Source: Dromaius novaehollandiae (Eukaryota > Chordata > Aves > Casuariiformes > Dromaiidae). Taken from it: a DNA stretch of 64,000 nucleotides. The stretch covers positions 66,153,559 to 66,217,558 of the forward strand of contig NC_088101.1 in the NCBI RefSeq assembly GCF_036370855.1, in the 5' to 3' direction. Of the stretch, positions 47,301-58,635 are shown piece by piece (within the stretch, counting starts at the first letter, position 1; every line of letters begins with the position of its first letter). The notes below the pieces were generated by a model that was not told where the DNA came from, made no database searches, and was given only the letters and a program-made list of their open reading frames with translations. The position numbers and the translations under genes were made by a program.

Positions 47301-49159
47301 CAGTACATGTTACTAAAGAGTTCAAGAAACTCATACAGAATCAAATGAATCACTTGAGTCAGGCTCAGACAAAGAGATATTTTAATGATTTCATTCACTT
47401 AAGTTTATAAATAAGCCAATATAATTTATGTCACAGGTAGGACCTAGTAATAGTTGCAGTAGTAATAATGAACAAGAAAAGTATGCTGTCATTATCTGAG
47501 CAGGATATTTCGGGAGAGAGAAAAACAGTACTGGAAAGTAACTGAGGACATTTTGCCATATGGAAGTGGGGCTGAATATCTATGTGTAGACCAGTGCGTA
47601 TGGATCACAAGCTCTCTCTCCATATTTTGCTTCTAGGTAGACCCAGCTACTTGCTAAAAAAAGTACAAGCTGAACCAGTCACTGAGTAGCGCTTTGTGGA
47701 GGCCGAATACATATTACTTGCCAGTGCAGGACAGTCCTCGCAGGCCGTGATTTTTTAAGAGGTTTGTGCAAAGTTGATACATACGTAAAATGCTAAGCCA
47801 CACCTCACAATTTTTTGCTGCAGGACTGCAGTGAATTTGACACAGGTGAAACTTCTTTAGCTACTATAATGTTATAAAATCTGAATCCAGCTAGTAGATC
47901 AGTATACTGCTATTTTGGTTTCCCAGAAACTCTCTGCTATGCCTCAGGAAGGTTCCTATTTTCATTCTCTTCTTGTTCAGTCCCTTAAAGGAAGGTAGAA
48001 AGGATTGTCCACTCAACAAAGCTGTGTGGGCTCAGCTACCCTTCAAATCTCTAAAAAGTAAAATAAGTGCAGAACATCACTTTCAACAGCTATGCTATCT
48101 TCATGCCTAGGATGCATGTTGTAACCCAAATACCTCTAGCCTGGGCTGATTGATCCAGCCTCAAAGAGCCACCTTGGAGCAGCAAACTTGGAAGCCTTGC
48201 AAACCCTCTATTCTTAGTATAACTTGGTACTGAATGATAGCCAGACTTCTCAAAGTTAATGCTGCATTTCACTATGCTTTTGTCTGGCATTAAAGTTGAG
48301 TGGTATTTGAGGAACATAGTTACTTAGACCTGGCAACAAGGTCTTTGTCTGTTTTCAGTACATATAACATGGGAATTTGAAAACACGAATGACAAACCAA
48401 AAGCAGCTGCAAATATATCAATAACAAGGTCTTCAAAAGTTGGGCTTAACAGTTTTTTTTTTGTAAATTGTGAACCAGGTGCAAAGAAAAATATTTAAAT
48501 ACTTCACAGTGGACCTTGAAATTACCATTGTGTTTACAGGTGTACTAGCCCTTCCTTCAGAGACTTAGTCAGGAAACTGCATATTTCAGTCATAAGTTGA
48601 TTTAGGCAGCAAATTTGAATGTATGAATTTGAAAAAAGAGAGAGAAGTTAAAAAAAGAAGAAAATCCTGCTAGTTTGAACTTATGTATAGAACAAAGCAA
48701 ATGAAAAATTACTTTTCCAGATTCAACAGCTTATTAGAGAGGATTACAGTTAAAATATCTTATAAATATCCGATGGAATATGTGCTGGTCCTATGCCATG
48801 ATGGTTACCAGCTCCCCCAAGAAATGAAAAGAGAATAAATAAAAGATAGAGTCATTATTGTTTAAATGTCTTTTTTACATGGAAAGTACTATAACAAAAT
48901 CATTTTAAAACTACAGACTAACTAACAAATCTAATCAGCCTCCCTGCCAAAAATATGCGTTAGTGGTTCTAAGAGTACCATTAAGCCTCTTTAAAATCCA
49001 CCTTCAATATGTTCTAAGCACAATAGACATGTAACATCCTTTAAAACATGTTTTTTTATAAATAGTACTCAAAGAAACTGTTCATAGCAGCTCAGCTTCT
49101 GTGCATCTAAGATGTATTAATAAATACATGGAACCTCAAAGAGACAGAAAAAAATCTAA
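44397..49159. other. AT-rich intergenic sequence
   Basis: No credible gene. The 115-codon frame at 45974-46321 (plus) lacks a recognisable domain, and a 72-codon frame runs in another phase over it. No strong repeats were recognised. Confidence 0.6.
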
Positions 49160-49255
49160 CTCCATGTTTTACAGCTGTGAAGTGGAGATGTAAAGAAATT
49201 GGGTGTTTTGGGCAAGATTACAGACAAAATCCTGGCAGGCCAAGGGACAGAGTGT
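49160..49255 (-). repeat. Degraded MIR-type SINE relic
   Basis: The order of phrases GTTTTACAGCTGTGAAGTGG, GTAAAGAAATTGGGTG, TTGGGCAAGATTACAGAC and CCTGGCAGGCCAAGG tracks the antisense MIR/CORE-SINE body ('ttttacagatgaggaaactg...ttaagtgacttgcccaaggtcacacag...tggcagagccagg'). It is diverged but ordered along about 90 bp. Confidence 0.6.
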
Positions 49256-51300
49256 TCAGAATGCATTTTTGTAAATCAACGTGTGTCATTAATGCATGCT
49301 TGCAGCAGATGTGTGCTTTATTGAATTTGTCACTTATTATTGTTGCTATTTTAATAGAAGAATTCATCTGCTACAGTAAATAACAAATGATCACATGCAA
49401 ATATTTAGTTCCACATGCCTATCACATTCAACTGTGTCTGCCAAAAGGATCTGACTCCATATCAAAGTGCAGAATTCAGCTGTTTCTCAGTTAAGTATTG
49501 AGCCCAAGCATTAGGATGTTCTTATCCATTTTTTCATTATTTATTTGTACATGGTGGTTTCGTTTGGTTTTGAATAATTTTTGTTTTGTTTTTGTCTTTG
49601 TTGGAAGAAATACAGCTCTGCTTTTCTTTAACTTCCCCCTGCTCTGTCTGTCCATCTTAGTCTTGTGATACAGAAGACATTTTATGTCCAACTCTTCAGT
49701 TGTCACTCAGTCCATTCACAGACCCATAGCTTTAACCCCAAGAATTTATATTATTCCGTTATTCTATTCTAATTTCCTGAATTAATTCACTTATAATAAT
49801 AAAACTACACTATGAAAATAATGAGTGGTCAACAGAAAATTTACAATTGCCCAGCTTTTCAAAGTGGTTTTGTTGTGTACATTGTATTTTTTTAAGTAAG
49901 TCAGTTGTAGTGGCTGCCAAAAAAAGTTTCAGTGAAGGTTATTGCAGCAAAATATTGAAAGAAAATTAAAATGCACATAATACAAGCCGTGAATATTAGC
50001 ATATTCTAAGATTTACCTATGCTTATCCTACAAAAAGACAAGTTTTATACTTCAGCCTAAAATATCTAATAGCAATGTAAAAGAACAAGGAGCTTCCAGA
50101 TCAGCTCAGAATTTTCTTTTCATGGGTTTAAGTTAGCCTGAAGACAGAACTTTGTTTATGTGATTTAATATTTATAAGGGCAAACTTATAAACTCACAAA
50201 GTAGTACATATTTACATCTCTAAGTAATTGCTCCCAGTAATCAGTTAACTGCATTACTAGGGATTGCAAAGTGTTCATTAAAAATATTTTTAGTGTATAC
50301 AGGGATTTACAAATTGATCCTGGACTTCATATAGACATAGTGTACATATTATAAAATAAATATCCATAATTTATACTTACTTATTCTTTGTGCAAAAAAA
50401 CCTTTCTGATATTGTGTGGCTAAAGCACATTAGTTGCTAAGACATCTTTGCAGAAATTGTTTTCTATTCTTGCAAAGTTAGTGCTAGTGTAACTATATTG
50501 TTTATACTTCTATTTGCATTTTAAAGTCATTAGAAATAATATCATTTGAAAGTTTGATAGCTATCTTAATGCCAGAAGCACAGAAAAAAATTCTACTATG
50601 GAGAAGATACTGAGAGCTCTTACATCTATGCACGACAGGACAAAGACGTAGAAAATCAAAATACTTATTAAATTTTCTAATTGTTAATCCCATAGAATTA
50701 CTTTATTATCTTTAAAAACACTGAATATGATTCAATACAGAGAGCAATTTAAGATGCTACAATATGTCAAATTATTTTAACATTACAGAATGACTTCTGC
50801 TTCAAGATCTATACCTCTGCAACTTGTCAGTGATTATAACAACTCATTGACCAAAAGCAGACTGATCACGGCAGATACAAAGAGCATGTATGCCAGCATG
50901 AAGAAAAAGATGTTCTGCTTTACTCAGTAAGTAAGAGGATTTAAATATCTCTAAGGTAAGTAGTAAGGCTCCGATTCTGCATATTCTACCACAGTGCTAA
51001 AAATTATACTTTCATTGAGGGCAGTTGTAAGGGACTCATGTGTGAGTAAGTACAGGTTTAGATTTGAATTACGTGTAGAGTTTGCTTGTATGTAGCTTCC
51101 AAATCCATGTCGATAAGCTCCAACAGGCTTCCTTCTGGAATCAAAGCAGCTTTCAGGACCACGTATATCACAATGAGAATATTGTAGAGAAAGAATATTA
51201 TAACTGTGAGAAATGTTTGAAAAGATTGACAAAAAACTTTTTGAAAGCTGCATTAGAATATTGCTTAACATCCAGATAAATATTTACAAGTAAAGATCTG
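49256..51300. other. AT-rich intergenic sequence
   Basis: No gene recognised. The short frame at 50951-51271 (minus) lies just left of the poly(A) tract below and has no domain. Confidence 0.6.
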
Positions 51301-51339
51301 CCTAGGGAAATAAAACAGAAATTAGAGTAAGGAACCATT

Positions 51340-51373
<34 letters not shown>
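51301..51373 (+). repeat. AATAAA plus 32-base poly(A): possible retroposed transcript end
   Basis: AATAAA at 51309-51314 is followed 27 bases later by an uninterrupted run of 32 A (51342-51373), the spacing of a genuine polyadenylation site. This is what the 3' end of a retroposed transcript looks like. I could not identify a parent gene in the sequence to the left, nor a matching target-site duplication. Confidence 0.5.
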
Positions 51374-51377
<4 letters not shown>

Positions 51378-52747
51378 CTAAGCTGTATAATACCTGGAAT
51401 AAATAAAAAACTTCTAACATTGCCTTGAAAGTGAAATGGAAACGTGAAATCAAAATACAAATTTAATCCAAAACCTAGGTTTTTAATGAGAATACAAATA
51501 TTTGTTTTTTTACTGATATGTAAGAAAAGCTGCCAACTGAAGCTGACAGGAAAATAATCATAGAGATCATACATATTTTTGTTTTATATGTCACTTTGCC
51601 TTAAAATATGCTAGCTGTCACAAACTACTGTATGTAGAAATGAATGGCTGTTGCTGACATTGCTTCACTGTCTCAGACACACTCAGCAGCGTCATTTTGT
51701 TCATATTTGGACCCATTTTGAAAAGCTTCTCTGTTTGACCAGACAGGTATATAATGTCAGCTGAACAGCGCAGAATGCACATCTCTGTTTTTCACAGACT
51801 TTTGAAATATCGTTCTGAAATTATGTACTTCCAATAATGAAAATAATAATGCACAATATAGCACCAGAACTGCTACACAACAGCAAACTACCAGTACCTA
51901 TAGAGTTTAGAATGAATATTAGAAGTGCTCTACAAGACGGAGTTAACAAAATGCTCATTTTGGCTGTTTTGAAAACATGAGGAAATCTTCTTAGTCTTTT
52001 ATCATTTTGGAATGCTTCTAAGTATCTACTTTTTGGGCAGATGCTTGCAAACTGAATTATGTTCTATACTTCACGTAATTATATGGTTTGCAGGTAATAT
52101 CTCCTTAACGAAAGACGTCCCTAATTGTGCTTCGTTTCTAGGAGAAAAACAAAAGGAGAAAGTTGTTATGGCTCTGATCCAGCACAGTGATTAAGATCTG
52201 AAGATATGTTTCATATGATATGGGACATTAGCTCTGATATTTGTAAACATCTTGAAAATACCTTTAAGAGCTGCGTGCTAACTGCATGAATATCCTTGAT
52301 GCTAATAGAATTTTTTTCAGCAGGACAATCTTTTAAAAGGGAAGATATTTAAATGTATAGAATACAATTTTTATTTAGCTCTCTACAGGATTTATAAATC
52401 TAAAAGTATTCTGTTTTTATAAGAACTTCTTCAATTGTAAGTAAGCCTCTTTTTGTTTTATTTGACTCTACACCATTGAAATCCCCTCTCTTGATAGTGT
52501 TTTCCACTACATGAACACTTTCTACATTTTCCAAAGGACTCCTGTCTTGTTCATTTTTCAATATATGGTCCCAGGTCTTATTTAATTCACACTACTGAAA
52601 CCCTATTCTGAAGACAAGCTTGCTAATTTTTACATGTTATTTTACATCAGCTGTATATTTATAGTATTTGACTGCATCAAATTGATGAATTGATTGACTG
52701 CATATTGCTGAATTTATTTTCAAAAAAGATTTGAGAGAGGAAAGTAT
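51374..52747. other. AT-rich intergenic sequence
   Basis: No gene recognised. Confidence 0.6.
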
Positions 52748-52850
52748 AGAATTATCCTCATTTTATGAAGGGGACACTGAAATACATTAAATGAATTATT
52801 TGATCTATTTGATTAAATCTAAGGCCAGTCCGAGTACCTAGAAACTAATT
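52748..52850 (-). repeat. Degraded MIR-type SINE relic
   Basis: GAATTATCCTCATTTTATGA followed by AGGGGACACTGAAATACATTA and then a decayed 'aatgacttgcccaaggtcaca' equivalent matches the antisense MIR body. Heavily diverged. Confidence 0.5.
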
Positions 52851-54247
52851 TTCATTTAGGCCTTCAGTATGAAGTACTGCACTCAGCATCTTCATTTGCA
52901 CCTGTGGGCATCCTGTGGTTCTGCACATTCGCCATTCATAGCACCATCTCTGCATCCAGAAAAGGAAGAACTCACAATTGACTGGATGAAAAAAGTTTGG
53001 TGTAAATGGTCTGGTTTAACTTGTCTACCTTGTATCACAAAGCTTTTGGCCAGGTGGATCATGATAGAAACCCAAGTACGGCAGAGCCCTGAGGGGAGTA
53101 GATCTCCATCTTCCTTTCTTTAAAGTGAGCAGAACTAAAACCAGCAAAGGCTCTCAGTCTTTAAAGATGGATCATTTAGGATATAAAAACATAAATCTGA
53201 ACAATGTAATTCTCATGGTAGAAAAACAAACTCACCTCCCCATTAAAACTCAAACTTCATCTGTTTGACATGGCACAATTCGCTAAGAAGGTTTGAAACA
53301 ATTGTCCATTTTCCCCATGATATCCTTTTTTTCTGATTTTGCTTTTTAATCCAGTAGCTTCCACGTATTCTGGGTGAACAAATTCCAGGGATCCCCTTCA
53401 GGCCCTTACGAAAACTTTTCTTTCCATCTTGGGTTTTGATTCTGCTTACCAACAGGCCCTTTGCTTCTCACAGGGCTTCTGTCTCCCTCATCCCTTAGGC
53501 TCCCTGCTTGACGTCTCTCTCACTGCCTGCCTGCCCCACCCTGTATTTTTCCCGCTGACTAGATGCTCTTATAAGACGACAATCTTCTCTTCCCTCTAAA
53601 GCATTCTTTTTAAGCAGGAAGGCAGCAGCTTAGGCAAGTAGCCTTTTTCCTTGTTGTTCAGCAAAGGAAACATACATTATATTTATTTATAATATATATA
53701 AAGAAAATACGCAATGTGGTACACATGGAATGAGCTATGAAAGAGCAAATAGTTCTGTGGTTTGTCATACAGCCACAGAAATCACAATTTTCCCAGTCTT
53801 AAACTGAGCATTTCACTACCATGATGTGAATGAAAGTCTGTTGGGCTTGCTGTGGTGGTGTGAAGAGTAGAAAGTCCCAGTTTCCTCCTTTATACATCAC
53901 TAATCAAATTGCCTTTCTGCTTGCTCCCAGTCTTCTCCTCAATCAGCCTGTCTTATTTCAGTATCTTCTCTATACTTTGGTCTAGGCTCTTTGTGTGGCC
54001 AGTCAAGGTTTACCCAAATACCTTGGCTCCTCACCAGTCATCTCCAGTTCCTTTGCCCCACTTGTTCTCAGACTCTTTCCTTGTCATTTCTATTTTGCTT
54101 CACGGGTTCAGTGTCTTATTCTCCTCACTCACTGACCTCTTCTCTCCCTGTCTTTCAGTCCCATGTTTCTTCTCATGAAAAGGTGAGCTCTGAGCTCAAG
54201 GTTCTTTGTCCATCATGTTTCTCATCACAATTCTAAGTCCCATTTCC
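52851..54247. other. Intergenic sequence, partly pyrimidine-rich
   Basis: No gene recognised. From about 53455 to 54240 the plus strand is rich in CTCC/TCTT phrases, giving leucine/serine/phenylalanine-rich chance frames (53909-54236). Confidence 0.6.
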
Positions 54248-54501
54248 CATATTCCTCTTCCAAACTCATCGCCAGTCTAGTTTTGTCTCCTCTTCAATGA
54301 AAACATCTGCTTTTCCATTAGTGTAGCTAGAGAAAGTGAACTTCTTTTCTGAATTTAGTACCAATATAGATGTCATATTCCTCTTCCAAACTCATCGCCA
54401 GTCTAGTTTTGTCTCCTCTTCAATGAAAACATCTGCTTTTCCATTAGTGTAGCTAGAGAAAGTGAACTTCTTTTCTGAATTTAGTACCAATATAGATGTC
54501 A
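54248..54501. repeat. Perfect tandem duplication of a 126-bp unit
   Basis: The unit beginning CATATTCCTCTTCCAAACTC at 54248 recurs at 54374 without a single difference over all 126 bases; the match runs through 54501 (two bases into a would-be third unit). Unit copies are 54248-54373 and 54374-54499. The unit has no internal periodicity and no gene. Complete identity implies either a very recent duplication or an assembly artefact. Confidence 0.97.
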
Positions 54502-57107
54502 GGAAGTCCAGGAAATAGTAATTATCTGAGGAAAGATTCAGTTGATTCCACCCAGTTTTCGTGTTAGCAGTTCTGTGATGATGATCATATGAAGGCTTTT
54601 CAGAGGCTCAGAACTTGTGAAGATTAGAAGATTTTAATGGGATAACTAAAGCCACATTCTTGATGGACTTTGTTAAAATCTCTGTTCCAAAATGTGTGGT
54701 TTTGCAGATTTTTCAGTACAAGGAAACTATATTTTATTTTGCTTTTGCATTCTTTAGACACTTTCTTGGAAACAGCAGATCTGCTTGATTGATTACTTAC
54801 TGGGAAAAAAAGTGAAAATAAATCCATTTTGAGTCATACACTCAGCATGCAAAATTTGAGTTCAGACTGTTGAACCTAAGCAAAGTTATAATCGAATGAA
54901 AATATGAAGCACTGGCCAACTTTAATAATAGGTGGTGCCAGCAGTCCTGCGTAAAATCTTTATGAAGTTCTTGTTGCCATGGAAGCAACTGTTCCAACAT
55001 AAATTCCACTATGACTTCATTTTTTTTGATACAAAAATATATGGCATTCAGATGCACTTGGTTTTGACTCAGTTTCTCTGAATGAGAACATCAGTGCTAT
55101 AATTTTCATAGGATCCTTCTGAAATGTCATAGCTAGATGTATCTGATGGAGAAAGATATGTTATGGTGTAAGAAGATGTGAAGTACAGGGGACATGTAAA
55201 ATCTCTAGCATAGGGTGACTGTGAAATATATAATGTATACATATACAAACACTACCTTTTGGTAACGTAGTGTGGTTTTACAAAATCAAGAAGAAGCACA
55301 ACTTCACAGGTATAGCTACATTCACTCCTACACTACTTTGCTGATTTAGTGTATTGATTGCCATCATCTTTGTGCAGAGACTCCTGGAGGCTGCAATTAG
55401 ATGCTTTTTCCTTACTTGTGTATCTAAGCAAAAGCCATGTATCTTCTGGCACTTGGAAAAAAAAAAAAGCCATCTATATGCCTTTGAGGACTTAGGTATT
55501 CCTGATATTCTTCCAAATAGTCCTTGTGCTAAAACTCTGGGAATAGAGAGAAAGTCTGCTTGATAGGTAAGTAAAGAATATAGAGAAACATGTGAAGGGT
55601 AAGTGAAACTGAGTTTAAATAGGCTAATAGTTAAGATTTTTTTTGTCTTTTTTTTCTTTAAAAAATCCTCATTGGAATTGTAAACACCACCTCTTTTCAC
55701 CTTTAAATGTAAATGTTATCATGTAATTCTATGTACTCATAAAAATAGTGAATGCAGCAGTAATGCAATTTAGCTTTCTATTCAGCTCACATGTTTAAGA
55801 TTCCTTGTACCACACTGCTGACAGTAGAATTTACCTTTACTTGCTAGCAAAGGAGAAATAAAACCAATAAAACCAATATACGCTGAATCCCTTGGCTCCA
55901 AAAATTTTCATTCAGTTTCCAGAAGTGCTGCACATTGCTAGAACAGATTTGTTGTCACATAAGGTACTTGTTGCAACTTTTAGTATTGCTCTTCTTTAGA
56001 AAGGAAAAGGAAAAATATTCTTTCATCATATATTTACTGATCCCTTCTTTAATGACTGATCTTAAGTTGCTGGGATTTAAATTTCTGTTACTGAGAGTTA
56101 CACTGGCCATGAGACTTATAAATAGGAAACACCCTGTTCTTTCCATAGCAAAATTTGCTTTTAGAATTTTTAAATTGTATCACCAAGGAGCAGCTTCTGA
56201 GCCCTCATTCATGTTTTCTCTCCAGGCAGCTAAGAACTTATTTCAAAGCAAATGTCTACTGGACTTCATAAGTTTCTGTCTTACCAAGCTTCATTAAAAA
56301 AAAAAAAAAAATCCCGCTAGAAACTCCCATACATGGAAGAAGAGCTTCCCTCTGTAATACTCATGGATATTTCTGTACTACCTTTACAGAAAGACAAAAA
56401 CAATCCATACTTAGGTGTTTGTTGAAACATAGTCACCAGTTTGAGGATTATTTAGCCCTTTCTAAAAAGCCTTGGGAGGTTCTCGGAACCCCAATCCACA
56501 CTCAAGACTGACTGCTTTAAAGATGTCATAAAGGAGTTCCTCAAAGATCCAGACAGTTAAATGCAAAATGTCTTAGAGTTACCAAAATGATGATTTGCAA
56601 GAGTTAGGTGGTTAATAGTGGGATCCAAAAAGGTGACCATGTTGAATCACCTAGTAAGCCAATAGGACATGCTGATGATCCTTATCCTCTATAAAGAGTT
56701 ATATGTCTCAACATGGGACAGATCAATAAGGAAATAAACTTATTTGACCCAGTGCAAAGCTTTAAATTCTCCGTGTAGTCAATGAATGGCAACAGCACCA
56801 CCCCTGGGACTGACAGTGACCTATCCAAGGTCTTCCTGTGACTGAGCTGATGTAGTTTACATTTACATTAATATGCTTGTCTGTTATATGGCAGAAATTT
56901 ACTGTTTTAATTTTACCACTTTCAAATTTCGTTACTTCACCTCATGGTATTGTGCAACAAACAACTGAACAAAAGATGCAGACCTGTCTTTTCTATCTCA
57001 TTCAGTATTTCACACTGAATTTCATAAAGAATTTTATGGCTTTTCTGACATTTGCAGACTCTCCGTCTCTACCTAGTATTAAACTTGTATCTGAACCTCT
57101 TCTGTTT
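54502..57107. other. AT-rich intergenic sequence
   Basis: No gene recognised; frames at 55278-55700 (minus) and 55935-56297 (plus) have no domain. A-runs occur at 55457-55468 and 56295-56310. Confidence 0.6.
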
Positions 57108-57135
57108 CTGCTTCTTCTTCTTTTTTTTTTTTTTT
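57108..57135. repeat. CTT repeat and poly(T)
   Basis: CTT units run into a 15-base T homopolymer. Simple repeat. Confidence 0.9.
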
Positions 57136-58439
57136 GAGACCAGATGATCACAACTTCATAGATTATTCAAGGTGAGTTTCTAATATTGATTTTATATAAT
57201 AGCATTCTATCATCTTTTTATTCAGTATTGTAGAGGAAAAGATTTGGAAAAAAAAGAGAAAGAGAATGAGGCAAACTTTTATGGAACCAATATGGTTCAG
57301 CTCTCGCTAGAAGCAAGCACATAAGAATGACAAATCAGATACGTCTTTTACTTCTGCATTCCAGGTTACCTGTTATCATCAGGCCAAAATTCTTGCTAAA
57401 ATAGTTTTGTTTTGTTTTTAAAAAAGCCAAAATATATGCCAAATGAACTTAGAAGTAGTTATCTATATAATATCATGTAGTGATTGTAAATATATGTTTG
57501 TGTAAATATAAACGTCTTCCTTTTTACATCCCTGTGTTTTTGGTAATATAATGATTTGCTAATGTATGGAAAGATGAAAGAGATGAAGAGCCTTTTGAAA
57601 AGTACCACACTGAAACAAAAGGACTATGCCCACAGGATATGAAAAATAAGCATTAAGAATATTGTCAATTAAGATTAGTCAGACAATTTTAATAGGCTAA
57701 CTGCGTAAGTCTGTGTTAGGTAGTATTTTCACCATAGCAGTGTCTAAAAGGCCCTTCCAAGGTTGAGACTTCATAAGACAGGTGACAACAGAAGAGCACG
57801 AGAGGGAGAGAAGATTTTCTGCATGTAGATATGTAGTGTATATAGCACTATTTCTCAAACTTTTTACGTTGCCATCTTATATTTACATCTAATGTATACA
57901 TTCACAAAATATCGTGTAGACACAATCACTTTTCTTCCATTCATTCAGTGCTTATGTTTCATACCTGATTGTTCTTTATGGATTTTGCTTTGCTCTCAGA
58001 CTTTGCAGGCAAATTAACTCCTTACTTGTCTCATTCTAAAAGAATTCACCAGTTTTGCACACACTGCACCTTCACATTATGCGTATGCAGTGCACTGGGG
58101 CTAATGTTCATCATGATCCCAGTAAGAAAGGCACTCAGACTCCGTACAGCATTGCTCCATTTATTGGAGCTAGCATTATAAGAAAAAATAGAGTAGTATA
58201 GACAATCTTATACCTGTTCAGATGCTGATAGCCCTGAGCTGTGCAGAATCGGATGGACCTCCAATCACGGCATGGCACACAGTGCAGGTCCCATCCATGG
58301 AAAGGTTTCCTTACTTTTTGGTCTTTAGAACTCTTATAGGATTTTCTTAGAAGAAAATGATTCAATTCATCATTTCTACTGGGAAGCAAAAGGACATTCA
58401 TGTGAGAACCTGCTACTTCGCTTTAAGATAAAGACAAGG
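57136..58439. other. AT-rich intergenic sequence
   Basis: No gene recognised. GCACTATTTCTCAAACTTTT at about 57847 resembles a hAT-type terminus, but a partner end was not found. Confidence 0.5.
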
Positions 58440-58635
58440 ACACGCAGGTGGTGCAATTGCTGGCGCCCAGTGGGAGTTGCCTGCAGGCCCCTCTGAGCAT
58501 GAGCCAGCTGAGTTCATCCTGCGGCCAAAGCAAATGTGCAGCACAGCACAGGCCTGAAGGCCAAGCTATACGTGCAGCCCAGCATGGCACAGCACAGGCC
58601 TGTGCCTGCTCAGGTTAACCGCTATGTAGATCACT
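58440..58635. other. Small GC-rich island, possible retroelement fragment
   Basis: About 190 bp of GC-rich sequence lies inside AT-rich DNA. It includes TGGCGCCCAGTGGGAG (58461-58476), which resembles a lysine-tRNA primer-binding site with two bases missing, and two copies of GCACAGCACAGGCCTG (about 58540 and 58588). No LTR was found beside it, so the assignment is speculative. Confidence 0.35.

Noticed and set aside
57690..57770. Possible second CR1 3' end around AAGGCCCTTCCAAGGTTGAG
   Set aside because: Only one phrase matches and the terminal ATTCTGTG repeats are missing; too weak to call.
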